From Candidatus Nitrosopumilus sp. (GTDB taxonomy: Archaea; Thermoproteota; Nitrososphaeria; Nitrososphaerales; Nitrosopumilaceae), in contig JABHXI010000148.1 of the NCBI GenBank assembly GCA_018657375.1, positions 1 to 13,148 on the forward strand: 13,148 bases of DNA, written 5' to 3'. Below are positions 7,101 through 12,410 of the stretch, piece after piece. Under the pieces are notes generated by a model that saw only the letters and a list, made by a program, of their open reading frames with translations, had not been told where the DNA came from and searched no databases. Each line of letters opens with the position of its first letter. Position 1 is the first letter of the stretch. The position numbers and the translations under genes were made by a program.

Positions 7101-7651
7101 TATATTTCGATTTTAATTTTTAGCTGTTCGTTTATGTTTTCTATGACACTAGTCATGATGTCTAAATTTGTTGTAAAGAATCCCCTATAGTCACCGTCTC
7201 CCATTTCTTCAGCGACTAGGCCAAATGGGCCTTTTTCACCTTTTGTGACTACGATCCACATTGGAGATATGTTTGTTCCATCGCAGCTAATCACTTCTGC
7301 AGATGCTGGGGGATGTGGGGCTAAATCTGGATTATTAAAATTTCCAATTATCCACGCTTTTGAAATTTTAGTGAGGATTTCTCTGTAACGTTCTTCAACA
7401 TACTTGTACCTAGCTTCTGTCTCAAAAGTTGCTAGCAATGGGGAATTGTGTTTTACCGCGTAATTTTCTAACAGTATGCTGAGTCTGTAAAGTTCTTTCT
7501 TACCTGTTCTGAAATTAACATAGGTTGCTTTTTGGTATTCTTCTAAAGTCCATAGTATGTTGTGGTCTGTAAGATCTGTATTTTTTACTTGTGTAAATTT
7601 TGAAAATTTATTCCATATGTCATCAATAAAGTTTACAAAATGACTACTCAT
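7100..7651 (-). CDS. DICT-domain-like protein (paralogue 1)
   Basis: A 183-residue soluble protein. Residues about 52-175 resemble the DICT sensory domain: LYRLSILLENYA (54-65), LLATFE (72-77), a V-x2-RY segment (85-89), AWIIGNF (99-105), S122-C123, MWIVVTKG (131-138), GPFGLVAEE (141-149) and RGFFT (156-160). DICT domains occur in diguanylate cyclases and two-component proteins and have been suggested to sense light; here no output domain is attached. It is a clear paralogue of the 9096-9650 gene, alignable without gaps over the first 13 residues, and it lies downstream of the photolyase gene on the same strand. Its own TATA box (7673-7679) and the shared upstream element (7694-7709) indicate a separate promoter. 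The family assignment is from memory of the domain pattern. Confidence 0.72.
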   Translation of the reverse strand: MSSHFVNFIDDIWNKFSKFTQVKNTDLTDHNILWTLEEYQKATYVNFRTGKKELYRLSILLENYAVKHNSPLLATFETEARYKYVEERYREILTKISKAWIIGNFNNPDLAPHPPASAEVISCDGTNISPMWIVVTKGEKGPFGLVAEEMGDGDYRGFFTTNLDIMTSVIENINEQLKIKIEI

Positions 7652-7672
7652 AAAATTCTTAACCTTTTTGTG

Positions 7673-7679
7673 TATTTAA
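7673..7679 (-). promoter_or_regulatory. TATA box of DICT paralogue 1
   Basis: On the minus strand the box reads CTTAAATA, 22-29 nt before the ATG at 7651, in line with a leaderless start. The shared upstream element lies about 21 nt further upstream. Confidence 0.5.
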
Positions 7680-7693
7680 GACACTGATAATTT

Positions 7694-7709
7694 TTTGTAA
7701 TAGTGCTAA
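7694..7709 (-). promoter_or_regulatory. Shared upstream element, copy at DICT paralogue 1
   Basis: On the minus strand the core is TTAGCACTA (complement of 7701-7709), ending 50 nt before the start codon. Aligned with the copy at 9694-9709 the flanks also agree (GTAnTAGTGCYAAYT on the plus strand). Only one half of the 16-bp palindrome is well kept here. Confidence 0.5.
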
Positions 7710-7726
7710 CTTCTTTTTCACTTGTT

Positions 7727-9073
7727 TTATTTTTGTGATTTAAAAATCATTTTTGTTTTTTCTGCTTCAATTTTATGGGTTAGCATTGGTTTTGGATATT
7801 CTAAATTTGCTGGAAATTTTTCCCATAACTTATGAATTATTTTTGGTTCTGCTTTTTCTAATTCTGGAATCCATTTTTTAATATAATCGCAATTCAAATC
7901 AAATCTTTCCTGCTGTCTCCATGGATTAAAAATTCGAAAATAAGGCACTGAATCGCACCCTGTGGATGCTGCCCACTGCCAATTACCTGAATTAACTGCT
8001 GGATCATGGTCAATTAATTTTTCTTCAAAATATTTTTCTCCTAATCTCCAATCCATGTGTAGGTCCTTAGTCAGAAATGACGCTACAACCATTCTGACCC
8101 TGTTGTGCATAAAGCCTGTTTGGTTTAGCTGTCTCATTCCTGCATCCACAATTGGAAATCCTGTTTTTCCTTCACTCCATTTTTTAAAAGACTCTTTGGA
8201 TTTTGACCATGGAATTTTTTGAAATTTTTGCCTGAATGTTGTTTTTTGTGCGTATGGAAAATGAAACAAAATATGACTAAAAAACTCCCTCCAGTACATT
8301 TCCCCCATTATTGTGTGCTCTGAGCCTAGTATTTCCTTGATTTCTTTATGTACCTCTCTGACTGAAATTGTTCCAAATTTGTTATGTGCTGAAAGCATTG
8401 TTGTTTGATTTAACCCTGGAAAGTCTCTGACTTTATCATAATCTCTAAATTTGTCCAAACATTTCAAAATTTTTAATGCCTCGTTACGTCCTCCTACAAT
8501 TTCTTTATTTTTTATTTCTGACTTTTTAATTTCATCCCCCGAGATAATTTCTTTCGAGTAATTTTTTTGAATATTTTTAACAATTTTTTTTATTGGAAAC
8601 TGTCTTGCTTTTTTATAAAAGAATGAATAAATTGTATACGGTGAACCATCATTAGTTTTTATTTCATTTGGATTGTGGAGTAAAAAATCTAATGTGCTAT
8701 GAAACGATATATTGTTTTTTTTACAAACCTGAAATATTTTTTCATCTCTACGCTGCGCATAGTTTGTAAAATCTGTGTTTAGAAATACTGCATTTATGTT
8801 GTGTTTCTTAATTATTTTATCTATTATTTTTTCTGGTTTTCCTTCTAGTATTTGCAAACTTGCTCCTTTTTTCTTTAATTGATTATCTAGATCCACTAAT
8901 GAATGATTAAGAAAAGACCATCTGAATTTTGAATCTTTCAATTTTTTTATTATGTTTTCATCATAAATGAAACATGGAATCACTTCTTTTGAATTTTGAA
9001 GTGATTCTATTAGGCCTATGTTGTCTTCTATTCTTAAATCTCTGCGAAAAATAAATAATGTTTTTTTATACAT
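7727..9073 (-). CDS. phr: Class I CPD deoxyribodipyrimidine photolyase
   Basis: A 448-residue FAD enzyme that uses blue light to split cyclobutane pyrimidine dimers in DNA. The N-terminal alpha/beta antenna domain (about 1-130, starting TLFIFRRDLRIEDN) is followed by the helical FAD domain. GMRQLNQTGFMHNRVRM (312-328), DWRLGEKYF (341-349) and NWQWAASTG (364-372) are diagnostic. By spacing to the E. coli enzyme, the electron-transfer triad is intact (W289, W342, W365), N361 matches the asparagine at flavin N5, and E258 with W261 match the substrate-contacting E274 and W277. It should therefore be an active repair enzyme rather than a cryptochrome. The start lies 22 nt after the upstream DICT gene, with no clear TATA box, so it is probably co-transcribed with it. 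The antenna cofactor cannot be told from sequence. Confidence 0.95.
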   Translation of the reverse strand: MYKKTLFIFRRDLRIEDNIGLIESLQNSKEVIPCFIYDENIIKKLKDSKFRWSFLNHSLVDLDNQLKKKGASLQILEGKPEKIIDKIIKKHNINAVFLNTDFTNYAQRRDEKIFQVCKKNNISFHSTLDFLLHNPNEIKTNDGSPYTIYSFFYKKARQFPIKKIVKNIQKNYSKEIISGDEIKKSEIKNKEIVGGRNEALKILKCLDKFRDYDKVRDFPGLNQTTMLSAHNKFGTISVREVHKEIKEILGSEHTIMGEMYWREFFSHILFHFPYAQKTTFRQKFQKIPWSKSKESFKKWSEGKTGFPIVDAGMRQLNQTGFMHNRVRMVVASFLTKDLHMDWRLGEKYFEEKLIDHDPAVNSGNWQWAASTGCDSVPYFRIFNPWRQQERFDLNCDYIKKWIPELEKAEPKIIHKLWEKFPANLEYPKPMLTHKIEAEKTKMIFKSQK

Positions 9074-9095
9074 TGGATTTTTTAATTTTTTAATA

Positions 9096-9650
9096 TTACT
9101 GAATATCGAACTTAGAATTCAATGTTGTCCCCATTACTTTTAGTGCGTACCTGCAAACGTTTGAATTTAGTGTAAAGAATCCCCTAAACTTTCCATCCTC
9201 GTATTCTTCTGCAATGAGGCCAAATGGGCCATACGGTCCTCTTGTAATTACTGTCCATACATTTGCTAAATTGGTATTACTACAACTTAGAAATTCTGAA
9301 TTTGGTATTATCACGTCAGTTGGTATTATCTCGTCATCAAAATCGGCAATTATCCAAACTTTTGGCATGTCTGCAACCATTTTTTGATATCTTTCTTTCA
9401 CATAGGAGAACTTTGCAATTTTTTCAAATGTAGCTAATAGTGGCTCTTTGTGTTGCTGAGCATAATTTTCAATCATTCTGCTAAGATGGTACAATGGTTT
9501 TCTACCTGCATCAAAATTATGATATCCTGCTTCGATGAATTGATCCAGTTTCCATATTGGCAAAATTTGATTATCTAAATTATGCCATTCAGATAATTGT
9601 GGAAATTCTTCCCAAACTTCATGTACAAAATCACCATATGGGTTTTTCAT
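9096..9650 (-). CDS. DICT-domain-like protein (paralogue 2), upstream of photolyase
   Basis: A 184-residue paralogue of the 7100-7651 protein. It has the same order of blocks: LYHLSRMIENYA (53-64), LLATFE (71-76), a V-x2-RY segment (84-88), VWIIADF (98-104), S122-C123, VWTVITRG (131-138), GPFGLIAEE (141-149) and RGFFT (156-160). This matches the DICT sensory domain proposed to act in light responses; there is no attached output domain. ATG 9650 is chosen over the in-frame ATG at 9662 because the TATA box is 24-31 nt upstream of 9650 and because MKNPYGDFVHEVW then aligns gap-free with MSSHFVNFIDDIW of the paralogue. It leads a probable two-gene unit with photolyase and shares a 111-bp divergent promoter region with the 9762 gene. 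Confidence 0.75.
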   Translation of the reverse strand: MKNPYGDFVHEVWEEFPQLSEWHNLDNQILPIWKLDQFIEAGYHNFDAGRKPLYHLSRMIENYAQQHKEPLLATFEKIAKFSYVKERYQKMVADMPKVWIIADFDDEIIPTDVIIPNSEFLSCSNTNLANVWTVITRGPYGPFGLIAEEYEDGKFRGFFTLNSNVCRYALKVMGTTLNSKFDIQ

Positions 9651-9672
9651 AATACATGTCATAATGAAATCT

Positions 9673-9681
9673 GATATAAAT
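9673..9681 (-). promoter_or_regulatory. TATA box of DICT paralogue 2 / photolyase unit
   Basis: ATTTATATC on the minus strand, 24-31 nt before the ATG at 9650. This is the clearest TATA box in the window and the main argument for the 9650 start. Confidence 0.65.
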
Positions 9682-9693
9682 TAATTTTATCGA

Positions 9694-9709
9694 TTAGTAC
9701 TAGTGCCAA
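9694..9709. promoter_or_regulatory. 16-bp imperfect palindrome between divergent promoters (candidate operator)
   Basis: TTAGTACTAGTGCCAA fits the symmetrical pattern TTRGYACTAGTRCYAA, with 12 of 16 positions strictly symmetrical and the others purine- or pyrimidine-conserving. It lies between the DICT-photolyase promoter (core ends 51 nt before ATG 9650) and the 9762 promoter (right edge 53 nt before ATG 9762). Related elements lie at 7694-7709 and 10188-10203 at matching distances from other starts, so this is a candidate site for a common regulator. Confidence 0.55.
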
Positions 9710-9730
9710 TTATTTTTTTAATTTACGATT

Positions 9731-9746
9731 CTTTTTATTCTATAAA
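9731..9746 (+). promoter_or_regulatory. TATA region of the 9762 gene
   Basis: CTTTTTATTCTATAAA, whose first half lies 24-31 nt before the ATG at 9762. The candidate operator ends 22 nt upstream of this region. Confidence 0.45.
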
Positions 9747-9761
9747 CACATCAATTAGGTA

Positions 9762-10169
9762 ATGTCAAGATATGAGAAACTTCTTCATATGTTAATGGAT
9801 TATGACTCAACCATTATGTTTACTGCAATCAGTGACACTTCTGGAAATATTTTATGGAATACTCTTAGAGATGATGCAAAAGTCACGGTTCCTTTATCTG
9901 AAATTAAAAAAACTCTCGTTCGTGAATCTGATGATTGGATTGCACGTTGCAAAATTGAGGATTCTGATGATCTTGGTAGGGCATTGTATCATATCGCATC
10001 CTTTGAAAAAATTAAACAAGTAACTGTCCCTCTTGACGCTTTTCACATGTTGATGGTTCATGTTGATAATACCCCTCTTAACAAAACAAAAACAAAGAGC
10101 TATGGTCGCTATATTCAAATGGGAAAAATAATGTCTATTATTGATTTCGTAAATACTTTTGAGGAGTGA
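9762..10169 (+). CDS. Small thaumarchaeal-type protein, paralogue A (possibly DUF6659)
   Basis: A 135-residue soluble protein without cysteine pairs or membrane segments. An N-terminal helix YEKLLHMLMDYD (4-15) is followed by FTAISDTSGNILWN (20-33), a strand pair reminiscent of roadblock/profilin-like sensor folds, and a C-terminal part with KIKQVTVPLD and SYGRYIQMGKIMSIIDFV. From memory it resembles the thaumarchaeal family DUF6659, function unknown. It is a paralogue of the next gene (10247), shares a divergent promoter region with the DICT-photolyase unit, and may be co-regulated through the palindrome at 9694-9709. Overlapping frames within it on either strand are shadows. Confidence 0.75.
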   Translation: MSRYEKLLHMLMDYDSTIMFTAISDTSGNILWNTLRDDAKVTVPLSEIKKTLVRESDDWIARCKIEDSDDLGRALYHIASFEKIKQVTVPLDAFHMLMVHVDNTPLNKTKTKSYGRYIQMGKIMSIIDFVNTFEE

Positions 10170-10187
10170 TTTTACATGGCAAATTAC

Positions 10188-10203
10188 TTAGCACTAGAAT
10201 TAC
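10188..10203 (+). promoter_or_regulatory. Shared upstream element, copy at paralogue B
   Basis: TTAGCACTA at 10188-10196 is identical over nine bases to the DICT paralogue 1 element, in the same orientation relative to the gene and ending 51 nt before ATG 10247. The distance to the TATA box (20 nt) also matches. The second half of the palindrome is poorly kept. Confidence 0.5.
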
Positions 10204-10213
10204 AAATTTCGGA

Positions 10214-10223
10214 TATTATATTA
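10214..10223 (+). promoter_or_regulatory. TATA box of paralogue B
   Basis: TATTATATTA lies 24-33 nt before the ATG at 10247, so paralogue B has its own promoter although paralogue A lies only 77 nt upstream. Confidence 0.6.
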
Positions 10224-10246
10224 ACTAAAATGTTGGTAAAGAACTA

Positions 10247-10648
10247 ATGGAAAAATATGAACAACTTTTAAACATGTTAATGGATTTTAATGAATCTGTT
10301 AGATTTGCAGCTGTGTCTGATGGGAACGGTCAATTACTTTGGAATAGTCAGAGAGACGGGGTTTCCAATATTGTTCCCATAGAAAAAACAAAATCAACCA
10401 TGTCTAGATCTAGATCTGAATGGGATGAATATGCTTCATCTTCTGAAAACATTGGTAACGGTTTGTATTCTATCACCTCATATTCAAAAATTAAAAGAAT
10501 AACCATTCCACTTTATGATGGCAACATGTTATTCATCAGCGTTGATAACAAACCTATGAAAAATGCAAAAAATACTAGTTACGGTCACCTTGTTGAAATG
10601 GGAGAAATTCTTTCAATCGTTGAATTTGTTGAATCTAAAAATTTTTAA
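10247..10648 (+). CDS. Small thaumarchaeal-type protein, paralogue B (possibly DUF6659)
   Basis: A 133-residue paralogue of the 9762 protein. Shared blocks include YEQLLNMLMDF (4-14), FAAVSDGNGQLLWN (19-32), KIKRITIPLYDGNML and SYGHLVEMGEILSIVEFV near the C-terminus. The region AVSDGNGQLLW resembles the strand-turn-strand of roadblock-type domains, which is suggestive only. It could act as a small sensor or adaptor, possibly dimerising with paralogue A. It has its own TATA box and a copy of the element also found before the DICT genes, which ties it to the photolyase neighbourhood. Confidence 0.75.
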   Translation: MEKYEQLLNMLMDFNESVRFAAVSDGNGQLLWNSQRDGVSNIVPIEKTKSTMSRSRSEWDEYASSSENIGNGLYSITSYSKIKRITIPLYDGNMLFISVDNKPMKNAKNTSYGHLVEMGEILSIVEFVESKNF

Positions 10649-10668
10649 TTTTATTAACTTGAAATACT

Positions 10669-10678
10669 TTTATTTTTT
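10669..10678 (+). promoter_or_regulatory. TATA box for the 10700 microprotein
   Basis: TTTATTTTTT lies 22-31 nt before the TTG at 10700, the spacing seen at other starts in this window. Confidence 0.4.
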
Positions 10679-10699
10679 AATTTTGAACCCTATTCGATA

Positions 10700-10858
10700 T
10701 TGACAGATAATTTTGTTGCCAAATGTAGAAAATGTACTTCTAAAATTGTTATCCCTGATCAGGGTCCTTGCACTGATTTAGAATACATGGACTACATCAA
10801 TGCTTATGAAAAACAATGTGAATGTGGGCAAAACGATTGGGAATTGCTTTCATCTTAA
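10700..10858 (+). CDS. 52-residue zinc-ribbon microprotein, TTG start
   Basis: TTG 10700 to TAA 10856-10858. The protein begins MTDNFVAKCRKC and carries C9-x2-C12 and C40-x-C42-G43, with an extra C24; the C-terminal knuckle is CECG. This is a small zinc ribbon of the kind common in archaea, with no catalytic motif. No ATG is available upstream in frame, and the TATA box fits the TTG, so a non-ATG start is likely; ATG at codon 30 would lose the first knuckle. It converges on the 10869 gene, and the two stop codons lie inside one palindrome. Confidence 0.62.
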   Translation: MTDNFVAKCRKCTSKIVIPDQGPCTDLEYMDYINAYEKQCECGQNDWELLSS

Positions 10859-10872
10859 TTTTTTAAAATTAA
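10855..10872. terminator. Palindrome covering both convergent stop codons
   Basis: TTAATTTT (10855-10862) and AAAATTAA (10865-10872) are perfect inverted arms with 2 nt between. The TAA of the plus-strand microprotein and the TAA of the minus-strand 10869 gene both fall in it, and each strand reads into a short T-run. It probably acts as a two-way terminator. Confidence 0.4.
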
Positions 10873-11174
10873 TTCTTTTTTCTAGGTCTTCGACGTGGAT
10901 TTAACTCATAAAATCTTTCAATATTATCTTGCCATTCCTTAGTTTCAGGTAAGCGTGAACGTGCATGCGGTCTCTTTCCATTAGTTGATAGCATTTCACT
11001 GTGATCCTTGTAGAACTCATCTATCTCCTTTACTAACACGTCCAGAAATTTTGACGCTTCCTTGGCTTCAGTACCTTTAGGTTCTCTGTGACTCATGATG
11101 GATTTAGATAATACGTCTACTTTTGCTATTTTTAATTTAAACTCACTTAGTACTCTATGCTCAAAAGAAATCAT
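10869..11174 (-). CDS. Uncharacterised 101-residue protein with basic C-terminus
   Basis: A soluble, largely helical protein (helices about 3-28 and 35-60). The tail is strongly basic: RPHARSRLP (68-76) and NPRRRPRKKN (92-101). The tail suggests nucleic acid or ribosome contact, by composition only. I do not recognise the family. ATG 11174 is used; the ATG at 11190 is out of frame. TATA-like sequence (complement of about 11202-11209) lies 28-35 nt upstream, giving a very short leader. It lies on the same strand as, and 69 nt after, the 11244 gene. Confidence 0.65.
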   Translation of the reverse strand: MISFEHRVLSEFKLKIAKVDVLSKSIMSHREPKGTEAKEASKFLDVLVKEIDEFYKDHSEMLSTNGKRPHARSRLPETKEWQDNIERFYELNPRRRPRKKN

Positions 11175-11243
11175 TTCTTTTATTCTTCATTAAACCCGCG
11201 TATGTATATTTTGGTATATTTTAAAAATCTCATTTTTTATGTT

Positions 11244-11756
11244 CTATCTATACATGGATTTATCCATTGTTTCATCTGACAAGTTGCTTTTAGATGAGAA
11301 ATTACTAAAATTTGAACGTAGAATTTTTTGAATGTGTCCTGAAACTCTTGCTACGTTATCCCAAACATTATGAAATGTGTTCCTTTCTAAATTCTGTTCG
11401 TCTATGTGTGAAAATATTGCTAACCCTGCTATTGCTTCTGCGTCTTTAATCCACTGATGTCCTATATTGCAAATTGTACAAATTTCACTTATCTCCATAA
11501 CTGCTTTGGAGAATGATGGATTTTTACTAACTAGTAATTTTACGTCTTCCGCTGGAAACCTCATGTTGACATTAACATGTATTCTGTCTTCTCTGTTTGC
11601 ATTCTTACTAACAATTACGTTTGTTCCTACGTGAAATTGCCAATCAACTAAATTACTTTTTTCTTTAACTTTCTTCGTTTGATCTTCGTATTTTACATTA
11701 GTTATTTTGATAAACTCCTCTACTAGATCCTTCATTTCTTGTGACGTTTTAGCCAT
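11244..11756 (-). CDS. Uncharacterised archaeal protein, possibly DUF2299-like
   Basis: A 170-residue soluble alpha+beta protein. It has an N-terminal helix (MKDLVEEFIKI), then DWQFHVGTNVIVSK and RIHVNVNMRF as probable strands, a helix with ICTICNIGHQW, and a long C-terminal helical region ending in a Ser/Asn-rich tail. The layout recalls the archaeal DUF2299 group, whose function is unknown; this is a weak recollection. ATG 11756 is preferred over ATG 11765 because the TATA box (11779-11787) is 23-31 nt upstream of 11756, giving MAKTSQEM as N-terminus. The gene stands between two small proteins on the same strand, each with its own promoter-like sequence. Confidence 0.65.
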   Translation of the reverse strand: MAKTSQEMKDLVEEFIKITNVKYEDQTKKVKEKSNLVDWQFHVGTNVIVSKNANREDRIHVNVNMRFPAEDVKLLVSKNPSFSKAVMEISEICTICNIGHQWIKDAEAIAGLAIFSHIDEQNLERNTFHNVWDNVARVSGHIQKILRSNFSNFSSKSNLSDETMDKSMYR

Positions 11757-11778
11757 ACCTTGCATTTTTTTTGTTAGT

Positions 11779-11787
11779 TATATTTTA
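11779..11787 (-). promoter_or_regulatory. TATA box of the 11756 gene
   Basis: TAAAATATA on the minus strand, 23-31 nt before ATG 11756 and too far from ATG 11765 only by a few bases less; the leaderless spacing fits 11756 better. Confidence 0.5.
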
Positions 11788-11804
11788 GATTAAAGAAAAA
11801 AGAG

Positions 11805-11942
11805 TTAGTGACTGTGTCCACAGCCACAAGAATCGTGACCCTCACTACCTTGAGTTTCACTACCTGCACATTTGGAACATTTCTCTGATCCCATTGGAGA
11901 AAAGAAACTAATTCCACATGATACGCATTTCATATTTGCCAT
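11805..11942 (-). CDS. 45-residue zinc-ribbon microprotein with CGCGHSH tail
   Basis: ATG 11942 to TAA 11805-11807. It has C6-x2-C9 and C22-x2-C25, a compact zinc ribbon, then a Gly/Ser/Glu linker and the tail GHDSCGCGHSH, with C39, C41 and histidines at 36, 43 and 45. The tail looks like a second metal site, for example for copper, nickel or zinc, which would suit a metal chaperone or store; this is inference. A TATA box (AATAAATAC, complement of 11963-11971) lies 22-30 nt upstream. No family is recognised beyond the general pattern of small FmdB/zinc-ribbon-like proteins. Confidence 0.72.
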   Translation of the reverse strand: MANMKCVSCGISFFSPMGSEKCSKCAGSETQGSEGHDSCGCGHSH

Positions 11943-11962
11943 AATATTGCTAAAAAATTGCG

Positions 11963-11971
11963 GTATTTATT
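11963..11971 (-). promoter_or_regulatory. TATA box of the 11942 microprotein
   Basis: AATAAATAC on the minus strand, 21-29 nt before the ATG at 11942, consistent with a leaderless transcript. Confidence 0.45.
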
Positions 11972-12019
11972 GAATACGTTTTGATTTAAAAAAAATATGT
12001 ATATTTTTAAAAATTACAA

Positions 12020-12340
12020 TTACTCACTTTTTTGAAATACACGATATTCGCCAATAATTGAACTACACTTGTGACATGTGTATTGCCCTCTCTCTATCAA
12101 AGTTAATCCGTCTGCAACTGCTTCGTTTGGACTCTCTTCAATTTGTATTTGAGTGGGACCGTCAAATTCAGAATTACATTGTTTACAAAAATGTTTTATC
12201 ATTTTTGTTGTATCTAGTTTCTCAAGTGAGGCCAAAAAATGTTTATCCATATTTGGAACTAATTTTGATTTTGTAACTTGCTCATCTGTTAGTTCTGCGT
12301 AAACCCATCCGCCTGAACCTGCTAGTTGAATTTCTGTCAA
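12020..12340 (-). CDS. Zinc-ribbon protein, 106 residues, TTG start
   Basis: Two knuckles, C52-x2-C55 and C89-x2-C92, are separated by 33 residues and form one zinc ribbon in the C-terminal half; residues 1-50 have no recognised motif. No catalytic residues are evident, so binding or structural roles are likely. The start is TTG at 12340: an in-frame TAG lies 12 nt upstream and no ATG precedes it until residue 31. TATA-like TTATTAGT (complement of 12364-12371) lies 24-31 nt upstream. It is divergent from the Mrr-like gene, with only about 70 bp between. Confidence 0.68.
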   Translation of the reverse strand: MTEIQLAGSGGWVYAELTDEQVTKSKLVPNMDKHFLASLEKLDTTKMIKHFCKQCNSEFDGPTQIQIEESPNEAVADGLTLIERGQYTCHKCSSIIGEYRVFQKSE

Positions 12341-12410
12341 TTCACATTGCTACTTTATTTGCTACTAATAAGTCAAAATGAAATTAATAGCCACTATTCA
12401 AATTAAAAAT

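Noticed and set aside
7962..8222. Plus-strand open frame of 86 codons
   Set aside because: Antisense to the FAD-binding core of photolyase, where strong codon constraint creates open antisense frames.
9802..10118. Two open frames overlapping paralogue A in other frames
   Set aside because: Paralogue A is supported by its homologue at 10247; the overlapping frames have no counterpart there.
11806..11810. CACTA on the minus strand 50 nt before ATG 11756, resembling the shared element
   Set aside because: Only five bases match, and they lie in the end of the upstream microprotein gene, so chance is the simpler explanation.
12058..12276. Plus-strand open frame of 72 codons
   Set aside because: Antisense to the zinc-ribbon gene at 12020, whose cysteine knuckles support the minus strand.
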